A DNA stretch of 64,000 bases from Capra hircus (Eukaryota > Chordata > Mammalia > Artiodactyla > Bovidae): positions 10,861,167 through 10,925,166 of the forward strand of contig NW_017189517.1 in assembly GCF_001704415.2 (NCBI RefSeq), given 5' to 3'. The position numbers and the translations under genes are program-made. This document shows positions 34,726-46,878 of the stretch, one piece after another. Position 1 is the stretch's first letter. The number at the start of each line of letters is the position of its first letter. The notes beneath the pieces were generated by a model, which saw nothing but the letters and a program-made list of their open reading frames with translations, was not told the origin of the DNA and did not search any database.

Positions 34726-35514
34726 GATGATTAATATTTTAAACTAGGGATAAAGGAAAACCTTTCTTGGCACCATTAGGGAATGATATATTACAGCAGA
34801 AATAAATGGATTGGTCACCAATCAATCATATAATCAAAAAGCACAGGGCCTTCCATTCCTTTCTAAAACAAATGAACACCCATATTGTCACATCTAACGA
34901 CAGGTAGAAAGGGAACCGAAGGCCTGGCAACCCTTTGGGAATCATTTTCTAATGTTGGAAATCTGGTAATTCATCTCTCTTCATTACTTAATTTCAAAGG
35001 AGGAGGAGCTAAGCTGGAGGGTGTAACAACAGGATGGCTGTGGCCATTAATAAAGAACACAGAGGCTTCCAGAAGGAAGGCTGGCAAACTGAAAGGAGGG
35101 AAGTCTTCAGACATTATAGGAATTTGACTTTATTTGTAGCTTCGAGAACATTGGCCATTGTTTTCAGACTTCTTAAAAGTAGCACCCAAAGGGAAGGGAG
35201 AGTAAACTCAAGTATTATTATTAAGCATCATAGTCTGGTCCCCAGGTGACATTTTGTTACACTGCTATTAGAGTCAGTTCCACTTGCAAATCCCCAGCCT
35301 CTGACCAAAAAGCTACCTGATCGTGGGCATCATGGGTCAACAAAAATGGAGGAAGCAGACAGGAAAAGGAGGTAGCTGAGAGATAGCTAGCTGTCTCTCC
35401 CCAGAGAGACAAGTGGTCAAATGAAAGAAGTTTTAGCAAGAGACCTGTGCATGAAGACAATAGGTGTGCTTTTTAAATTTCCACTGAATGGACTAGTGAG
35501 CAGAATCCCAGCGT
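34726..35514. other. Unassigned sequence
   Basis: No repeat, exon or RNA gene recognised. Confidence 0.5.
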
Positions 35515-36040
35515 TCTTTTCATTCACACAGCAAGTATTTATTGAGCATCTACTATGTGCCAAGCACTGTGGTAGGCATTTGGGAAGTACAGCATTGAAC
35601 AAAATGAAGGTGGTCCCTGCCTTCATGGAGCTTACTGTGTCAGAGGATAGATAAGCATTAAGCAAGCAAACACACAAATAAATCCATAGTTATAAACAGT
35701 CATAAGTGCTGTGAGCAGGAAAAAAAATAGATTCTCGGAAAGAGAACATTCAAATGGGGCCCAGCTTGAGGAGTCAGGATGGTCTTGCCAAGGTAGCCTA
35801 GCATTTAGTCTGAGCCCTGAGTGGCTTAAAGAGCCAGGCAGAGAGCCTTTAAGGCTGAGGGAAACGTGTGAAAGGACTTTGTGCAATAAGACCCGTAGAG
35901 TTGCTGAGCAGGCAGGAGGCTACCTGGGAGCTGCTCCCTCTCTGGACAAACCAAAGTGCTCTAGGCCTTATGGTGGCTCTGGGACCCAAGTAAGTTCCAG
36001 AGACCAACCTGGAAGTTACCCAGTGAGGATCCATGGTGAC
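35515..36040 (-). mobile_element. L2 LINE 3' region, antisense
   Basis: AGTATTTATTGAGCATCTAC, CAAGCACTGTGGTAGGCATT, GTCCCTGCCTTCATGGAGCT, GTCTGAGCCCTGAGTGGCTT and TCTAGGCCTTATGGTGGCTC run in L2 reverse order. Confidence 0.72.
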
Positions 36041-38333
36041 AGGCTGCTTGGAGGTTCAGCCAGTTCGATATGGTAAGCTTCCAAAGGATTCCTAGTCTTC
36101 CCGACCTCAGAGAATCACATCCCAGTGATTTCCGTCTCTGCTCATTGCTTGCCATGGGCGGGGAATGCCTGCTTGCCAAAACACTGAGCCTCACCTTGGT
36201 TAGGGTTAACGATGGATTGAGGCAGCTCTGGCCTTCGGGAAAAGCGCAAGCAGCAATGGAGAGTAAGAGCAAGAGCCGGAGCCAAGGAGGCAGCCCCTGC
36301 CAACAACTTCCACTCCTTCCCTTCCCTCCGGCATGGCTGCCCAAGGAGCCCCAGTGACTGTGTATGGTGATCTGTTTGTTTTGCAACTGACAAAGAAGGA
36401 GGGAGCCCTTTCTGACATTTTTGCCCAGAGGCCCCAGATTTCTCAAGTATGAAACTGCCAAATACGCAACTTTGGGTGGATATTTGGCTGAATCACTTTG
36501 AAGGGCCTGTCAGTGCCTAAAATGGAAATTGTTAGAAAGCAGAGGAGGGTGGTTGCCAGCAACCATGAAATGGTAATGACCAAATCATTTATTTTTGCAA
36601 TGAAATGTCATCCCCTAACACTACAAAGGCCGGGGTTTTTTTTTCCTATCTTAGAAGTACTGAATACCTATAAGAAATCTTCAGAAGTGACTCTGTGTGG
36701 CATGTACACGTCCACATGTGCCCTGTCCCTCTCCCACCCTCTGCCTTCCCTCCTGAACCACAGCTCCTCCATGCTTCTGAAGCCCAACTGCAACCTGGGA
36801 TGAATTAAGAAGTTGGCTGATTGTGAAAGGTAATCAGGCTTTAGCTACCCTATAAAATGAAGGGGAGTTCATTTGGTTATTTATAAGATGGTGTGTGGCC
36901 AACTTTACCACGTGGGAAAGTCAGTAGGCAGTAGTAGACTATACCCCAAAGCACGATGTGGGTCTTTGAATGATCTGTTCCAGTGCAGCTATAGTTGCAC
37001 CTCGGAGACAAGACACTTCATAAGGTGTTACCAGACGTAAAATTCAGTAGCAGGCAAATTAGGCCAAATCTCCAATTCTGTGCCTTTTATTTTTAAACTC
37101 TGGTACTTTTTTTTTCTTTTTTGAGTTTACGAGGAAGAAACTGGAAAGTACATTGTGGGTTAACACTGGGGAATGGAAGAAGATCTACTATTTCTTTGAA
37201 AACAGCTATTAAGATACCATTCCCTCAGGCCAATTCCTGGGCGGCTTAACCAAAGACAAAGCCTCAGGTCCTTTCTGTTTTTCCACACTGACTCCCAGTT
37301 AGGATCAGTGAAATTTTATATGGCCATAAAATTCATTTTAAAATAATACTTTACAAGCCTTTTGGCCTGAAAAATATTTCAATAATGTCTGCACATTCAA
37401 TACGAAAAAGTAAGCTAGTTCTCTTGAGCTCTCATTATGATAAGCTTTGAGAGGGATCCTTGGATCACAATCATCACTCTAAACTCTTTGATCACCTGTT
37501 TTTTTCAACAGAAGTGGTTTTCCCCAAAGTTGTTTGTGATTGTCACTATGAGATCCATTTCGTAAGCGGGTCTGGTGTTAAGACAGGTAATAGAGACATT
37601 ACGATTTAGCTGTGGACCATGGCCAACTGAATGTGGCAGTGGCATGATGTCTCACTGCATTTGAAGCCCACGCTGCAGAATCCCCGTTAGGCCAGGGCTT
37701 GGGGCAGCACACAGGAAGATGTGGCTCTGTTGTGGGTGAATCCCTCCTTCTGATTCCCTTGGATGGTTGATTCAAAGAGGAATTATAAACCAGGCCAACT
37801 CTGTCATTTCTGTCACTTTCCCAACCTTTGAAGAACCCTCTAACCCTCAGTCCCCATGAGTCTAATCCCACTCTTTCAGCTTTGGCTTCGTTATATATAA
37901 CATGAAGGACTTTGAGCAGACAAGCTGTCAGTTCTTCCCAAACTCTGACACTTGACAAATCTAATGGACTTACCAGCACAGAACAATGTGGCCATTTTCC
38001 AGCACTTTCTGTAGTTTGGGAATATCCATTTTCTATAGTGTTCTTTCCCTCTGTGACCCTTTTAAGAGGGAAGCACAACCCATATCCAGTGTCATAAAGT
38101 CAACATTTGGCATCACTGCCTGAGAAAGCTTTATTCTCTGTAGAAGGGACGCAGAATGCCATAGAAGCCAGGGCAAGCCCCTGTGACTGACAAGGGATGC
38201 AGGCATATAAGGAAGGTGGGGTGGGCAGCCCTCACAAGAGCCAGAAACATAGTTACCAGCTTAGTCCTCTCGTGGTGCTTGTCCCGCTCAGAAGCATGAT
38301 GGCTCAGGGCAGACCCCCAAGCTAGCAGTCCTA
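36041..38333. other. Unassigned sequence
   Basis: About 2.3 kb with no repeat family recognised. Overlapping frames on both strands at 35961-36461 are short and share no known domain. Confidence 0.5.
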
Positions 38334-38584
38334 GATTAGAATATGTGTCTGCATGCTCAGTTGCTTTAGTCATGTCCGACTCTGTGCGACCCTATGGACT
38401 GTAGCCTGCCAGGCTCCTCCGTCCATGGGATTCTCCAAGGCAAGAATACTGGAGTGGGTTGCCATGTCCTCCTCCAGGGGATCTTCCCGACCCAAGGATC
38501 AAACCCATGGCATCTCCTGCATCTTCTGATCACAGGCAGGTTCTTTACCACTGAGCCAGCCAGGAAGCCCCATGGATTAGAATA
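38334..38584 (-). mobile_element. Bov-tA SINE, antisense, with 10-bp target duplication
   Basis: GATTAGAATA at 38334-38343 and 38575-38584. The body reads CAGTTGCTTTAGTCATGTCC, GGATTCTCCAAGGCAAGAAT, GATCTTCCCGACCCAAGGAT, AGCCAGCCAGGAAGCCCCAT. Confidence 0.95.
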
Positions 38585-38589
38585 GCAGC

Positions 38590-38765
38590 TACTTAACCTT
38601 GAGCAGCTAATGAACCTCTTTGTGGTTCAGTTTCCTAGTCTGTAAAATATGATTAATAATCATACTGTTGTGAGGATTAAATGAGATCAGATGAGCATGT
38701 TAAAGTGCTTAGAACAATGTACAACACATTGTTCATTGAACATTATTAAGTTCAGTAAATGCCAA
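38590..38765 (+). mobile_element. MIR SINE, sense
   Basis: TTGTGGTTCAGTTTCCTAGT, TGTTGTGAGGATTAAATGAG and TTAAAGTGCTTAGAACAATG are diagnostic. Confidence 0.88.
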
Positions 38766-39320
38766 CCAGTTTCATCATCGGGCATCCATGTCCAGGTATG
38801 GAGCCAGGAGTGGCAAGGGTCATGTTACACAGAGCTATCCTTTCTCATGTGTCATGTGTCTCTGGGGTCTAGGTCACCTTTTGGGAGGTGTCTGCTCTGG
38901 ATAAGGTGAATTTCTTCCATCCGCAGAGCTAACTGCCCACTACCCCAGTCTTAGTCTCTTTAGATTCACAAGTCAGTGATAATGACCCCAAAAAAGGGTG
39001 AGAATCTATGCCATGAGAGGGAAAGCGTGGTCATTTAAACCAAGCAATTGTCTCCCCAGTTTGTAGAGGACTTAACAGAACTCTGACTTGAAGGCTCTTG
39101 GAGTTGACAAAGCATCTTTAGAAAAGAATGTTCCCTGGGGGGTACTCCATGTCCACAGAGGTCCAAACAAGAGAAAACAGATTGTGGTTAGACCCAGGGA
39201 AGATATTTTTACCACAGATGGATAAAATACTGGGCTAGATTCCCAAAACAGGTTATATAGTGTCTTTCCCTGGTAAATTGTGCAAAGAGTAGCTGGCCAT
39301 CTGTCCTAGATTGTGTTATA
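38766..39320. other. Unassigned sequence
   Basis: Nothing recognised. Confidence 0.5.
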
Positions 39321-39324
39321 GACC

Positions 39325-39485
39325 ATCCAAGCAGGAAAAGCCCTTAGAGGTCGTTTTATCCAAGGCTTGATTATAAGAATGAGAATGCTAAGATCCAGAG
39401 AGAGGGGACAATTTCCCTATAGCCAGAGAGCTAATTATTAGCAGACCCAGGATTTAAATCCTATCCCAAAATCTTAGGCCATTGC
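39325..39485 (-). mobile_element. MIR-family remnant, antisense
   Basis: GCCCTTAGAGGTCGTTTTAT, GAATGAGAATGCTAAGATCC, GCCAGAGAGCTAATTATTAG, CAGACCCAGGATTTAAATCC. Confidence 0.6.
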
Positions 39486-39491
39486 ACCACG

Positions 39492-39836
39492 TTGTTGTTG
39501 TTCAATTGCTAGGTGGCGTCCGACTCTTTGCCACCCCATGGACCACAGCACACCAGGCTTCCCTGTCCTTCACCATCTCCTGGAGCTTGCTCAAACCCAT
39601 GTCCATTGAGTCAGTGATGCCATCCAACCATCTCATCCTCTGTCGTCCCCTTCTTCTCCTGCCTTCACTCTTTCCCAGCATCAGGGTCTTTTCTAATGAT
39701 TCAGCTCTCCACATCAGGTGGCCAAATTATTGGAGCTTCAGCTTCAGCATCAGTCCTTCCAATGAATATTCACAATTGATTTCCTTTAGGATGGACTGGT
39801 TTGATCTCCTAGCAATCCAAGAGACTCTCTGGTTCT
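39492..39836 (-). mobile_element. BovB 3' end, antisense
   Basis: (GTT)n tail, then TTCAATTGCTAGGTGGCGTC, CATGTCCATTGAGTCAGTGA, CAGGGTCTTTTCTAATGATT, stopping at GAGACTCTC. A C-terminal remnant without RT motifs. No clear target duplication. Confidence 0.92.
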
Positions 39837-41514
39837 GTAGTACCAACATACTAAAAAGTAATTGAGGCCCACCCAGAAGGACTCAAAGGTAATGAGCAGG
39901 GCCCAACTTGCCAGTCCACCCATGTATCCATCTGATTTTGAAGCTCCGGCTGTCCAAGTGTTTCAGCCAAGCCTCCTCACCCGGCTAACTGGTCTTCTTA
40001 GCTTACTATTTGAAAGCAGCTGTGGTTAAAGCAGAGCTTGCTGACTCAGCCCATGTAGTAAGGATGACTAAACACAAGAATTTCCTGTGGGGGGTTAAGG
40101 GGGATGGAAAATATCTTTCGAATGCATTTGTTTCAGGGAACCATTCTGATCAGTCAGGAGCTGGCCCACCGTGGGCCCATGAGGAAAAGCCGCAGGCTGT
40201 CCCCGCTCAGCACCAAGGCAGGGTTTACAGATGTTTCCTTTCTTTTCTGCTAAACAACACTGTGGCTGTCTCGGCACCATTTTGGTCTGGCCAGCATTTG
40301 CACAGAGTTTCATCTGCCAACTGGTACAGCCCAAAGCCAAGGGGAGCAGATGTCTCCCCTGACCAGAGGGCCCTTTCACATCCCCCTGCGTGGAGGCCTT
40401 CCCCCAGGGGTGAATGAGCCTGATCTGCTTTATCTCAAGGCAGCTTCAATCCTGAGCCCACCTTGAACTCGAGAGGATCATTTCTGCTGACTGATCAGAA
40501 AGCAACGTGGGCTGCCTTCCATCTCCAGGGTGCACTCGGGGGAGTTTGCAATCTGGAGTCGAGTCATCATTTTCAGGTCTGAATACCACACAGACCTTGG
40601 ACCACTTTAGGAAACGAACATTGACTTCAGTTGGATTGCTCACCAGCTTAAGGCATTAATTCAGTGAAACTAAAATGTGGATAAATATTTCAAGGCTCTT
40701 GGCTGGAAAGGAGTCTGCCTTGCTCAATTAGAAAGTTGGAGACACCTGGTGCGTTTGGGGTCGACACATTTTTATAACTCGCAAATTAGAAAAGGGGGGC
40801 CGGCAGAGAGGGAGAAGGAAAACACAGACATCTTCCGAAAGCCATAGACCACGGCAAAGGTTCCCACACAGAGGACTCAAGTCCAAGGGACCTGCCTCAC
40901 CCCCTCCCCATGCCCCCTATCCCCAGCCTCTCAGTCACAAGGAGAAAACAGGACCAACTGCCTTATGGGTCTCTAAGAGGGTCGAGGATTTATTTTTCAG
41001 AAGTGAGTAACAATTTCTTATTCCAATGAAGGGGAGTGTTCTGGGTCAGCCAATGTGGTCTTGGCAGAGGGGAAGGGGGAGAAGGAGGGTGTCCCAGTTC
41101 CTTGTACACCTAGCAGTGTGAGCTTAAAAGTGTAATTTCACTTTTCTCAGCCTGTTTCTGATTCTGTAAGTGCTTACTTGAGCTACACATTGTGCCTGAT
41201 AATAATCCAGCCTCTAAATATTCAGTGAATGGAAGGGAGGGAGAGGGCAAAAGAGTCAAGAATGTAAGACAGGACAATAAGGATCTGTGCAGCCCGCAGA
41301 GTTGGTTTGAAACTTAAATGAAATAGTTATGAATTCTTCTGCTTGTCTAACAGTTAATGAAGTAAGTATACACCCACTATCTTATTTGAATCTCACAAGA
41401 CGCCTGTGAGAGAAGCAGAGTAAAGATTATGTGTCTGATAGAGGGAGGTGAGGCTCAGAGAGATGGGAAGAAATACATGAAGGAACTAGGCTCCAGATCT
41501 AGTGTGCTTTCAAA
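39837..41514. other. Unassigned sequence
   Basis: No repeat family recognised over 1.7 kb. The 135-residue frame at 40010-40417 has no known domain and overlaps an equally long frame on the other strand, which argues against coding. Confidence 0.5.
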
Positions 41515-41567
41515 CATTGGGCTGGCCAAAAAGTTCATTTGGATTTTTTCCATAGGCCAACCCAATA
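41515..41567. mobile_element. Mariner-type MITE relic, internally deleted
   Basis: Inverted termini CATTGGGCTGGCC (41515-41527) and GGCCAACCCAATA (41555-41567) surround AAAAAGTTCATTTGGATTT. This is the end pattern of the ruminant mariner-derived MITE family. Confidence 0.75.
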
Positions 41568-42409
41568 CTACACACCCTCCTATTTTCAAAGAAAAGGTTT
41601 TTAAAGGAGAAAGTGCTGCTGGATCAATGCCTTGTAACTAAGCACACTTTGTATGAGGGTTCAAACACTGGATTTGGGTGCAGAAGAAATATCAGCCCAT
41701 GACTAGCAATGATATTCAAGATCACAGTTAAGACCTGTCCACTCAAAACACAAGAAGCCAGGGGGAAATGGCCTTGGAATGACTTGGGCTGGGATTATCT
41801 GATATTTTTTTAAAAGAACAATGGGGCCTCTGGTTGGCAGGGAACTAATGGTTGCTATTTGCAACAGCTTGGGCCAGTGTAAGGAGACTGACTCTGGCTT
41901 CAGGTGAGCGAGCCAATAGATACTTAGTTCACCCCCATCAGGTATCGCTCATGAAGCCATTAGCAGCTGAGCGGGAGTGGACTTGTGGTCTGAAACTTCT
42001 CCAGGTTTATGTGGGTCTTACAACCTTTGATATATCCTGAATGGGGCTATTCAGGTTATGAGTCCAATCCCCATCCAATGAAGACACTTCTCTCTGCTGA
42101 GTGGCTGCCCAGCTTCCAGTGACAAAAAATCTTACTACCACTCTATGTAGTTTCTAGCTCTGGGTTCTGGCCAGTTCTACTGATGGCTGTCTGTACCACT
42201 GACGCTTGTGACTGCATTTCTATGGGAATACAGAGATGTTGATTGCAAATGTACCTCACGGAGGCCATCAGTCATGTTCCTAAAATGTTATATGAAAACA
42301 AAATTTTCACAAAGCACATCCTGGTTTTTGTGCCCTAGGTTGGTTTGTGATTTAAAAGAATCATTGTTTCTGAATTTATCACTTTTAAAAATATAGAATT
42401 AGGTTTGCT
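41568..42409. other. Unassigned sequence
   Basis: Nothing recognised. Confidence 0.5.
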
Positions 42410-42572
42410 TAAAGCAGGAGTTTTTAACTTGGGGTCTGTAGTTCTCAAAGGAGATACAGAAAGTTGCATGGATTTTTTTGAAACTATCTGCAAAATTGTG
42501 TATTTCTGAGAAGAGAAGTTTTCCTCAGATTCTCAAAGGGCTCTACCCTCAAAAAGGTTAAGAATGATGGGC
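42410..42572. mobile_element. hAT-like DNA transposon relic
   Basis: Diverged inverted ends: GGAGTTTTTAACTTGGGGTC and AAAAAGGTTAAGAATGATGG. Internal GCAAAATTGTGTATTTCTGA and CAGATTCTCAAAGGGCTCTA are typical of a common mammalian MITE. Family name not certain. Confidence 0.6.
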
Positions 42573-42828
42573 TTAGAGGAAGGTAGAAATGTAATTGTGT
42601 TATGAATCATGCAATATCAACTGCAATTTATTAAGAAAGTGACTACATCTATGTCAATGTCCGTGGTCAGATTCTCTTCCCTTGTGCGACCTCTGAAGGA
42701 TGAGCACCCATGGGACATGCTGCCATGCTTTGATCTTCTCCCTGACCTATTTATAGGGTAATGGCCACACTAGCAGGATGTGAGTGGACTGTAGACTGGA
42801 ATAAGATACCTGATAACATTTCCCGTCA

Positions 42829-42909
42829 TTGAGTGGGCCAAAAATTTCATTTGAATTTCTCTGTAAGATAGTACAAAATACCCGAATGAACTTTTTGGCC
42901 CACCCAGTA
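42829..42909. mobile_element. Mariner-type MITE relic, palindromic
   Basis: GTGGGCCAAAAATTTCATTT at the left and its near reverse complement GAATGAACTTTTTGGCCCAC at the right, about 80 bp in all, as in short mariner MITEs. Confidence 0.85.
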
Positions 42910-42929
42910 CTGGTGTTCATTCATCAATC

Positions 42930-43140
42930 CCAGAGTGCAGCCTATAAGGCAGACATTTGTGCATCATATTTTGAGCTTTGGAGGCTGATAGTTCTGATTG
43001 TGAGCAAGTCACTTTATCTGAGCCTCAGTTTCCTCACCCAATAGATGGGGGTAGTATCATGGTTGCCTGAGGATTGTAAGTGAGATGGTGGATGTATTGT
43101 GCTTGACATATAGTAAGTGCTCAATAAATAACAGTGCTAA
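42930..43140 (+). mobile_element. MIR SINE, sense
   Basis: GAGCAAGTCACTTTATCTGA, GCCTCAGTTTCCTCACCCAA, GCTTGACATATAGTAAGTGC, TCAATAAATAACAG. Confidence 0.9.
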
Positions 43141-43160
43141 CAGTATCTATGCCAGATGAC

Positions 43161-46077
43161 CAAGTCTTTCAATCCAGTTCAGTTCAGTCGCTCAGTCGTG
43201 TCCAACTCTTTGCGACCCCATGGACTGCAGCATGCCAGGCCTCCCTGACTATCACCAACTCCAAGAGTTTACTCAATCTCATGTGCACTGAGTTGGTGAT
43301 ACCATCCAACCATCTTGTCCTCTGTCGACCCCTTCTCCTCCCACCTTCAGTCTTTCCCAGCATCAGGATCTTTTCTAATGAGTCAGTTCTTCGCATCAGG
43401 TGGCCAAAGTATTGGAGTTTCAGCTTCAGCATCAGTCCTTCCAATGAATATTCAGGACTGATTTCCTTTAGGATGGACTGGTTGGATCTCCTTGTAGTCC
43501 AGGGGACTCTCAAGAGTCTTCTCCAACACCACAGTTCAAAAGCATCAATTCTTCGGTGCTCAGCTTTCTTTACAGTCCAGCTCTCACATCCATACATGAC
43601 TACTGGAAAAACCACAGCTTTGACTAGATGGACCTTTGTCAGCAAAGTAATGTCTCTGCTTTTTAATATGCTGTCTAGGTTGGTCGTAGCTTTTCTTCCA
43701 AGGAGCAAGCCTCTTCTAATTTCATGGCTGCAATCACCATCTGCAGTGATTTTGGAGCCCGCCAAAATAAAGTCTCTCACTGTTTACATTGCTTCCCCAT
43801 CTATTTGCCATGAAGTGATGGGACTGGATGCCATGATCTAGTTTTATGAATACTGAGTTTTAAGCCAGTTTTTTCACTCTCCTCTTTTACTTTCCTCAAG
43901 AGGTTCTTTAGTTCCTCTTCACTTTCTGCCCTAAGGGTGGTGTCATCTGCATATATCTGAGGTTATAGATATTTCTCCCAGCAATCTTGATTCCAGTTTG
44001 TGCTTCATCCAGCCCAGCGTTTCTCATGATGTACTCTGCATAGAAGTTAAACAAACAGGGTGACAATATACAGCCTTGATGTACTTTCCCAATTTGGAAC
44101 CAGTCTGTTTTTCCATGTCCAGTTCTAACTACTGCTTTCTGATCTGCATACAGATTGCTCACAAGGCAGATAAGGTGATCTGGTATTCCCATCTCTTGAA
44201 GAATTTTCCACAGTTTGTTGTGATCCACATAGTTAAAGGCTTTGGCATAGTCAGCAAAGCAGAAATAGATGTTTTTCTGGAACTCTCTTGCTTTTTTGAT
44301 GATCCAACGGATGTTGGCAATTTGATCTCTGTTCCTCTGCCTTTTCTAAATCCAGCTTGAATATCTGGAAATTCATGGTTCATGTACTATTTAACCCTGG
44401 CTTGGAGAATTTTGAGCATTATATTGCTAGCATGTGAGATGAGTGCAATTGTGCGGTAGTTTGAACATTCTTTGGCATTGCCTTTCTTTGGGATCGGAAT
44501 GAAAACTGACCTTTTCCAGTCCTGTGGCCACTGCTGAGTTTTCCAAATTTGGTGGCATATTGAGTGCAGCACTTTTACAGCATAACCTCTTAGGATTTGA
44601 AATAGCTGAATTGGAATTCTATCACCTCCACTAGCTTTGTTCATAATGATGCTTCCTAAGGCCCACTTGACTTCACATTCCAGGATGTCTGGCTCTAGGT
44701 GCGTGATCACACCATCATGATTATCTGGGTCATGAAGATCTTTTTTATATAGTTCTGTGTATTCTTGCCACCTCTTCTTAATATGTTCTGCTTCTGTTAG
44801 GTCCCTACCATTTCTGTCCTTTATTGTGCCCATCTTTGCATGAAATGTTCCTTTTGTATCTCTGATTTTCTTGAAGAGATCTCTAGTCGTTCCCATTCTG
44901 TTGTTTCCCTCTATTTCTTTGCATTGACCACTAAGGAAGGCTTTCTTATCTCTCCTTGCTATTCTTTGGAACTCTGCCTTCAAATGGGTATATCTTTCCT
45001 TTTTTCCTTTGCCTTTGGCTTCTCTTCTTTTCACAGCTATTTGTAAGGCCTCCTCAGATAGCCATTTTGCTTTTTTGCATTTCTTTTTCTTGGGGATGGT
45101 CTTGATTCTTCTCTCCTGTACAATGTCACGAACCTCCATCCATAGTTCAACAGGCACTCTGTCAGATCTAGTCCCTTAAATCTATTTCTCACTTCCACTG
45201 TATAATCATAAGGGATTTGATTTAGGTCATACCTGAATGGTCTAGTGGTTTTCCCCACTTTCTTCAATTTAAGTCTGAATTTGGCAATAAGGAGTTCATG
45301 ATCTGAGCCACAGTCAGCTCCTGGTCTTGTTTTTGCTGACTGTATAGAACTTCTCCATCTTTGGCTGCAAAGAATATAATCAATCTGATTTCGGTGTTGA
45401 TCATCTGGTGATGTCCATATGTAGAGTCTTCTCTTGTGTTGTTGGAGAGGGTGTTTGCTATGACCAGTGTGTTCCCTTGGCGGAACTCTATTAGCCTTTG
45501 CCCTGCTTCATTCTGTACTCCAAGGCCAAATTTGCCTGTTGCTCCAGGTGTTTCTTGACTTCCTACTTTTGCAACCCAGTCCCCTATAATGAAAAGGATA
45601 GTTTTTTGGGGGTGTTAGTTCTAAAAGGTCTTGTAGGTCTTCATAGAACTGTTCAGCTTCAGCTTCTTCAGCATTACTGGTCAGGGCATAGTCTTGAATT
45701 ACTGTGATACTGAATGGTTTGCCTTGGAAACAGAGATCATTCTGTCGTTTTTTTGAGATTGCTTCCAAGTACTGCATTTCGGACTCTTGTTGACTATGAT
45801 GGCTACTCCATTTCTTCTAAGGGATTCTTGCCCACAGTAGTAGATATAATGGTCATCTGAGTTAAATTCACCCATTCCAGTCCATCTTAGTTCGCTGATT
45901 CCTGAAATGTCAATGTTCACTCTTGCCGTCTCCAGTTTGACAACTTCCAATCTGCCTTGATTCATGGACCTAACATTCCAGGTTCCTATGCAGTATTGGT
46001 CTTTACAGCATCAGACTTTACTTCCATCACCACTCACATCCACAACTGGGTGCTGTTGTTTGGATCTTCAAGTCTTT
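43161..46077 (-). mobile_element. BovB (RTE) LINE, copy 2, nearly full length
   Basis: A 2.9-kb antisense BovB from the GTTCAGTTCAGTCGCTCAGT end (about 43174) to beyond the endonuclease start codon (45965) and a short 5' leader (CTAACATTCCAGGTTCCTAT). CAAGTCTTT at 43161-43169 and 46069-46077 is a 9-bp target duplication, so the element spans 43170-46068. BovB consensus is about 3.2 kb, so only part of the 5' UTR is missing. It lies just after a MIR copy. Confidence 0.94.
43184..45965 (-). pseudogene. BovB endonuclease-reverse transcriptase remnant, copy 2
   Basis: Start-codon region at 45965 (MNQGRLEVVK), followed by the APE endonuclease (ISELRWTGMGEF, YIYYCGQESLRRNGVA). The GDWN box reads GDWV, with the catalytic Asn codon changed to GTT at 45573-45575, while the SDH box is kept (His codon 45298-45300). 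The RT N-terminal region lies at 44387-45157 (NKASGGDRIPIQLFQ, FIPIPKKGNAKECSNYR), RT palm at 43908-44383, and the C-terminal region at 43184-43780 (VVMYGCESWTVK, ELWCWRRLLRV). At the YADD box an extra dinucleotide in ATATAT (43950-43957) shifts the frame inside the catalytic motif. At least five frame changes are present. The enzyme is dead in both activities. It would have been a single-protein LINE enzyme acting in the nucleus. Confidence 0.93.
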
Positions 46078-46818
46078 ATGAAGATCCAAAGCTCTTTTCA
46101 GAAGACATGAAGACATGGATCACTCTAGGGCCCACCTTGCTGCCTGGGGCCATGCTTGGTGACCCATTCATGGGCATAGAAACAAAACCCATTGGACCAT
46201 TGTCATCTTGTCAAAATATAGGCTTTGGCCTGCTCAACACTTGTCCTCTGCTAAAAGCTGCTAAGGAACCCTGATACCACATTTGATTATTGAATGGAGT
46301 TCTATGTAGAGATTCAGGCAGTGAGTATAGGAGGCTGGAGCAACTGGTGCAGTCAATCAGCTCAAAACCTTCATTCAGTGCTTTGGCCCAGCAGCAATCA
46401 TAGTGTCCACAGGGTTTTCCCACCCCTGTTCCTATCTGAGCCTCAAAACATCTGGATGAGGTCAGAAGGACAGATGTTGGAGAAGCCATTTATTACAGCA
46501 ATAATATAAGCAAATCTGGGAGTTTTGAGGACTTGGTGAAAATGCAGTGTTTTGCGCAAAACAAACAAACAAAAATGAGTGTGTTAGCAAGAAATGGTAA
46601 TTCAATATTAGTTTGTGAGTATTGAGTCTATAAATGAGTATAGCACAGAGCTGGGCATGTGGAAAGGCTTACCTACATTGGGGTGTCTAGAATTCCATAA
46701 AACGAAAAAACACGAGAGAGTCTAATTGAACACTGGATGCTCTCATCCAATTAAGGGCAGTAAGTCTTTAGAGACAGGAAGTCCTAAGTCAGTTGCAGGA
46801 TACCAGAAAGCCTTCCTC
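46078..46818. other. Unassigned sequence
   Basis: Nothing recognised apart from a short (CAAA)n near 46558-46574. Confidence 0.5.
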
Positions 46819-46878
46819 AAGGAGGCAGGTTTTTAAAAAAAAATAATAAAAAAATAACGAAAAAAGGAGGCAGGTTTT
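46819..46878 (+). repeat. A-rich tail-only insertion with 15-bp target duplication
   Basis: AAGGAGGCAGGTTTT is repeated exactly at 46819-46833 and 46864-46878. Between the copies lie only about 30 bases, nearly all A (a run, ATAAT, a run, ATAACG, AAA). Confidence 0.88.

Noticed and set aside
40010..40417. 135-residue plus-strand frame
   Set aside because: No domain recognised; overlapped by a 94-residue frame on the other strand; composition not protein-like.
43134..43841. 235-residue plus-strand frame, the longest but one in the window
   Set aside because: It is the antisense of the BovB C-terminal region. Similar shadow frames appear over every BovB copy (16749-17219, 39482-39865, 60435-61037, 63491-63766).
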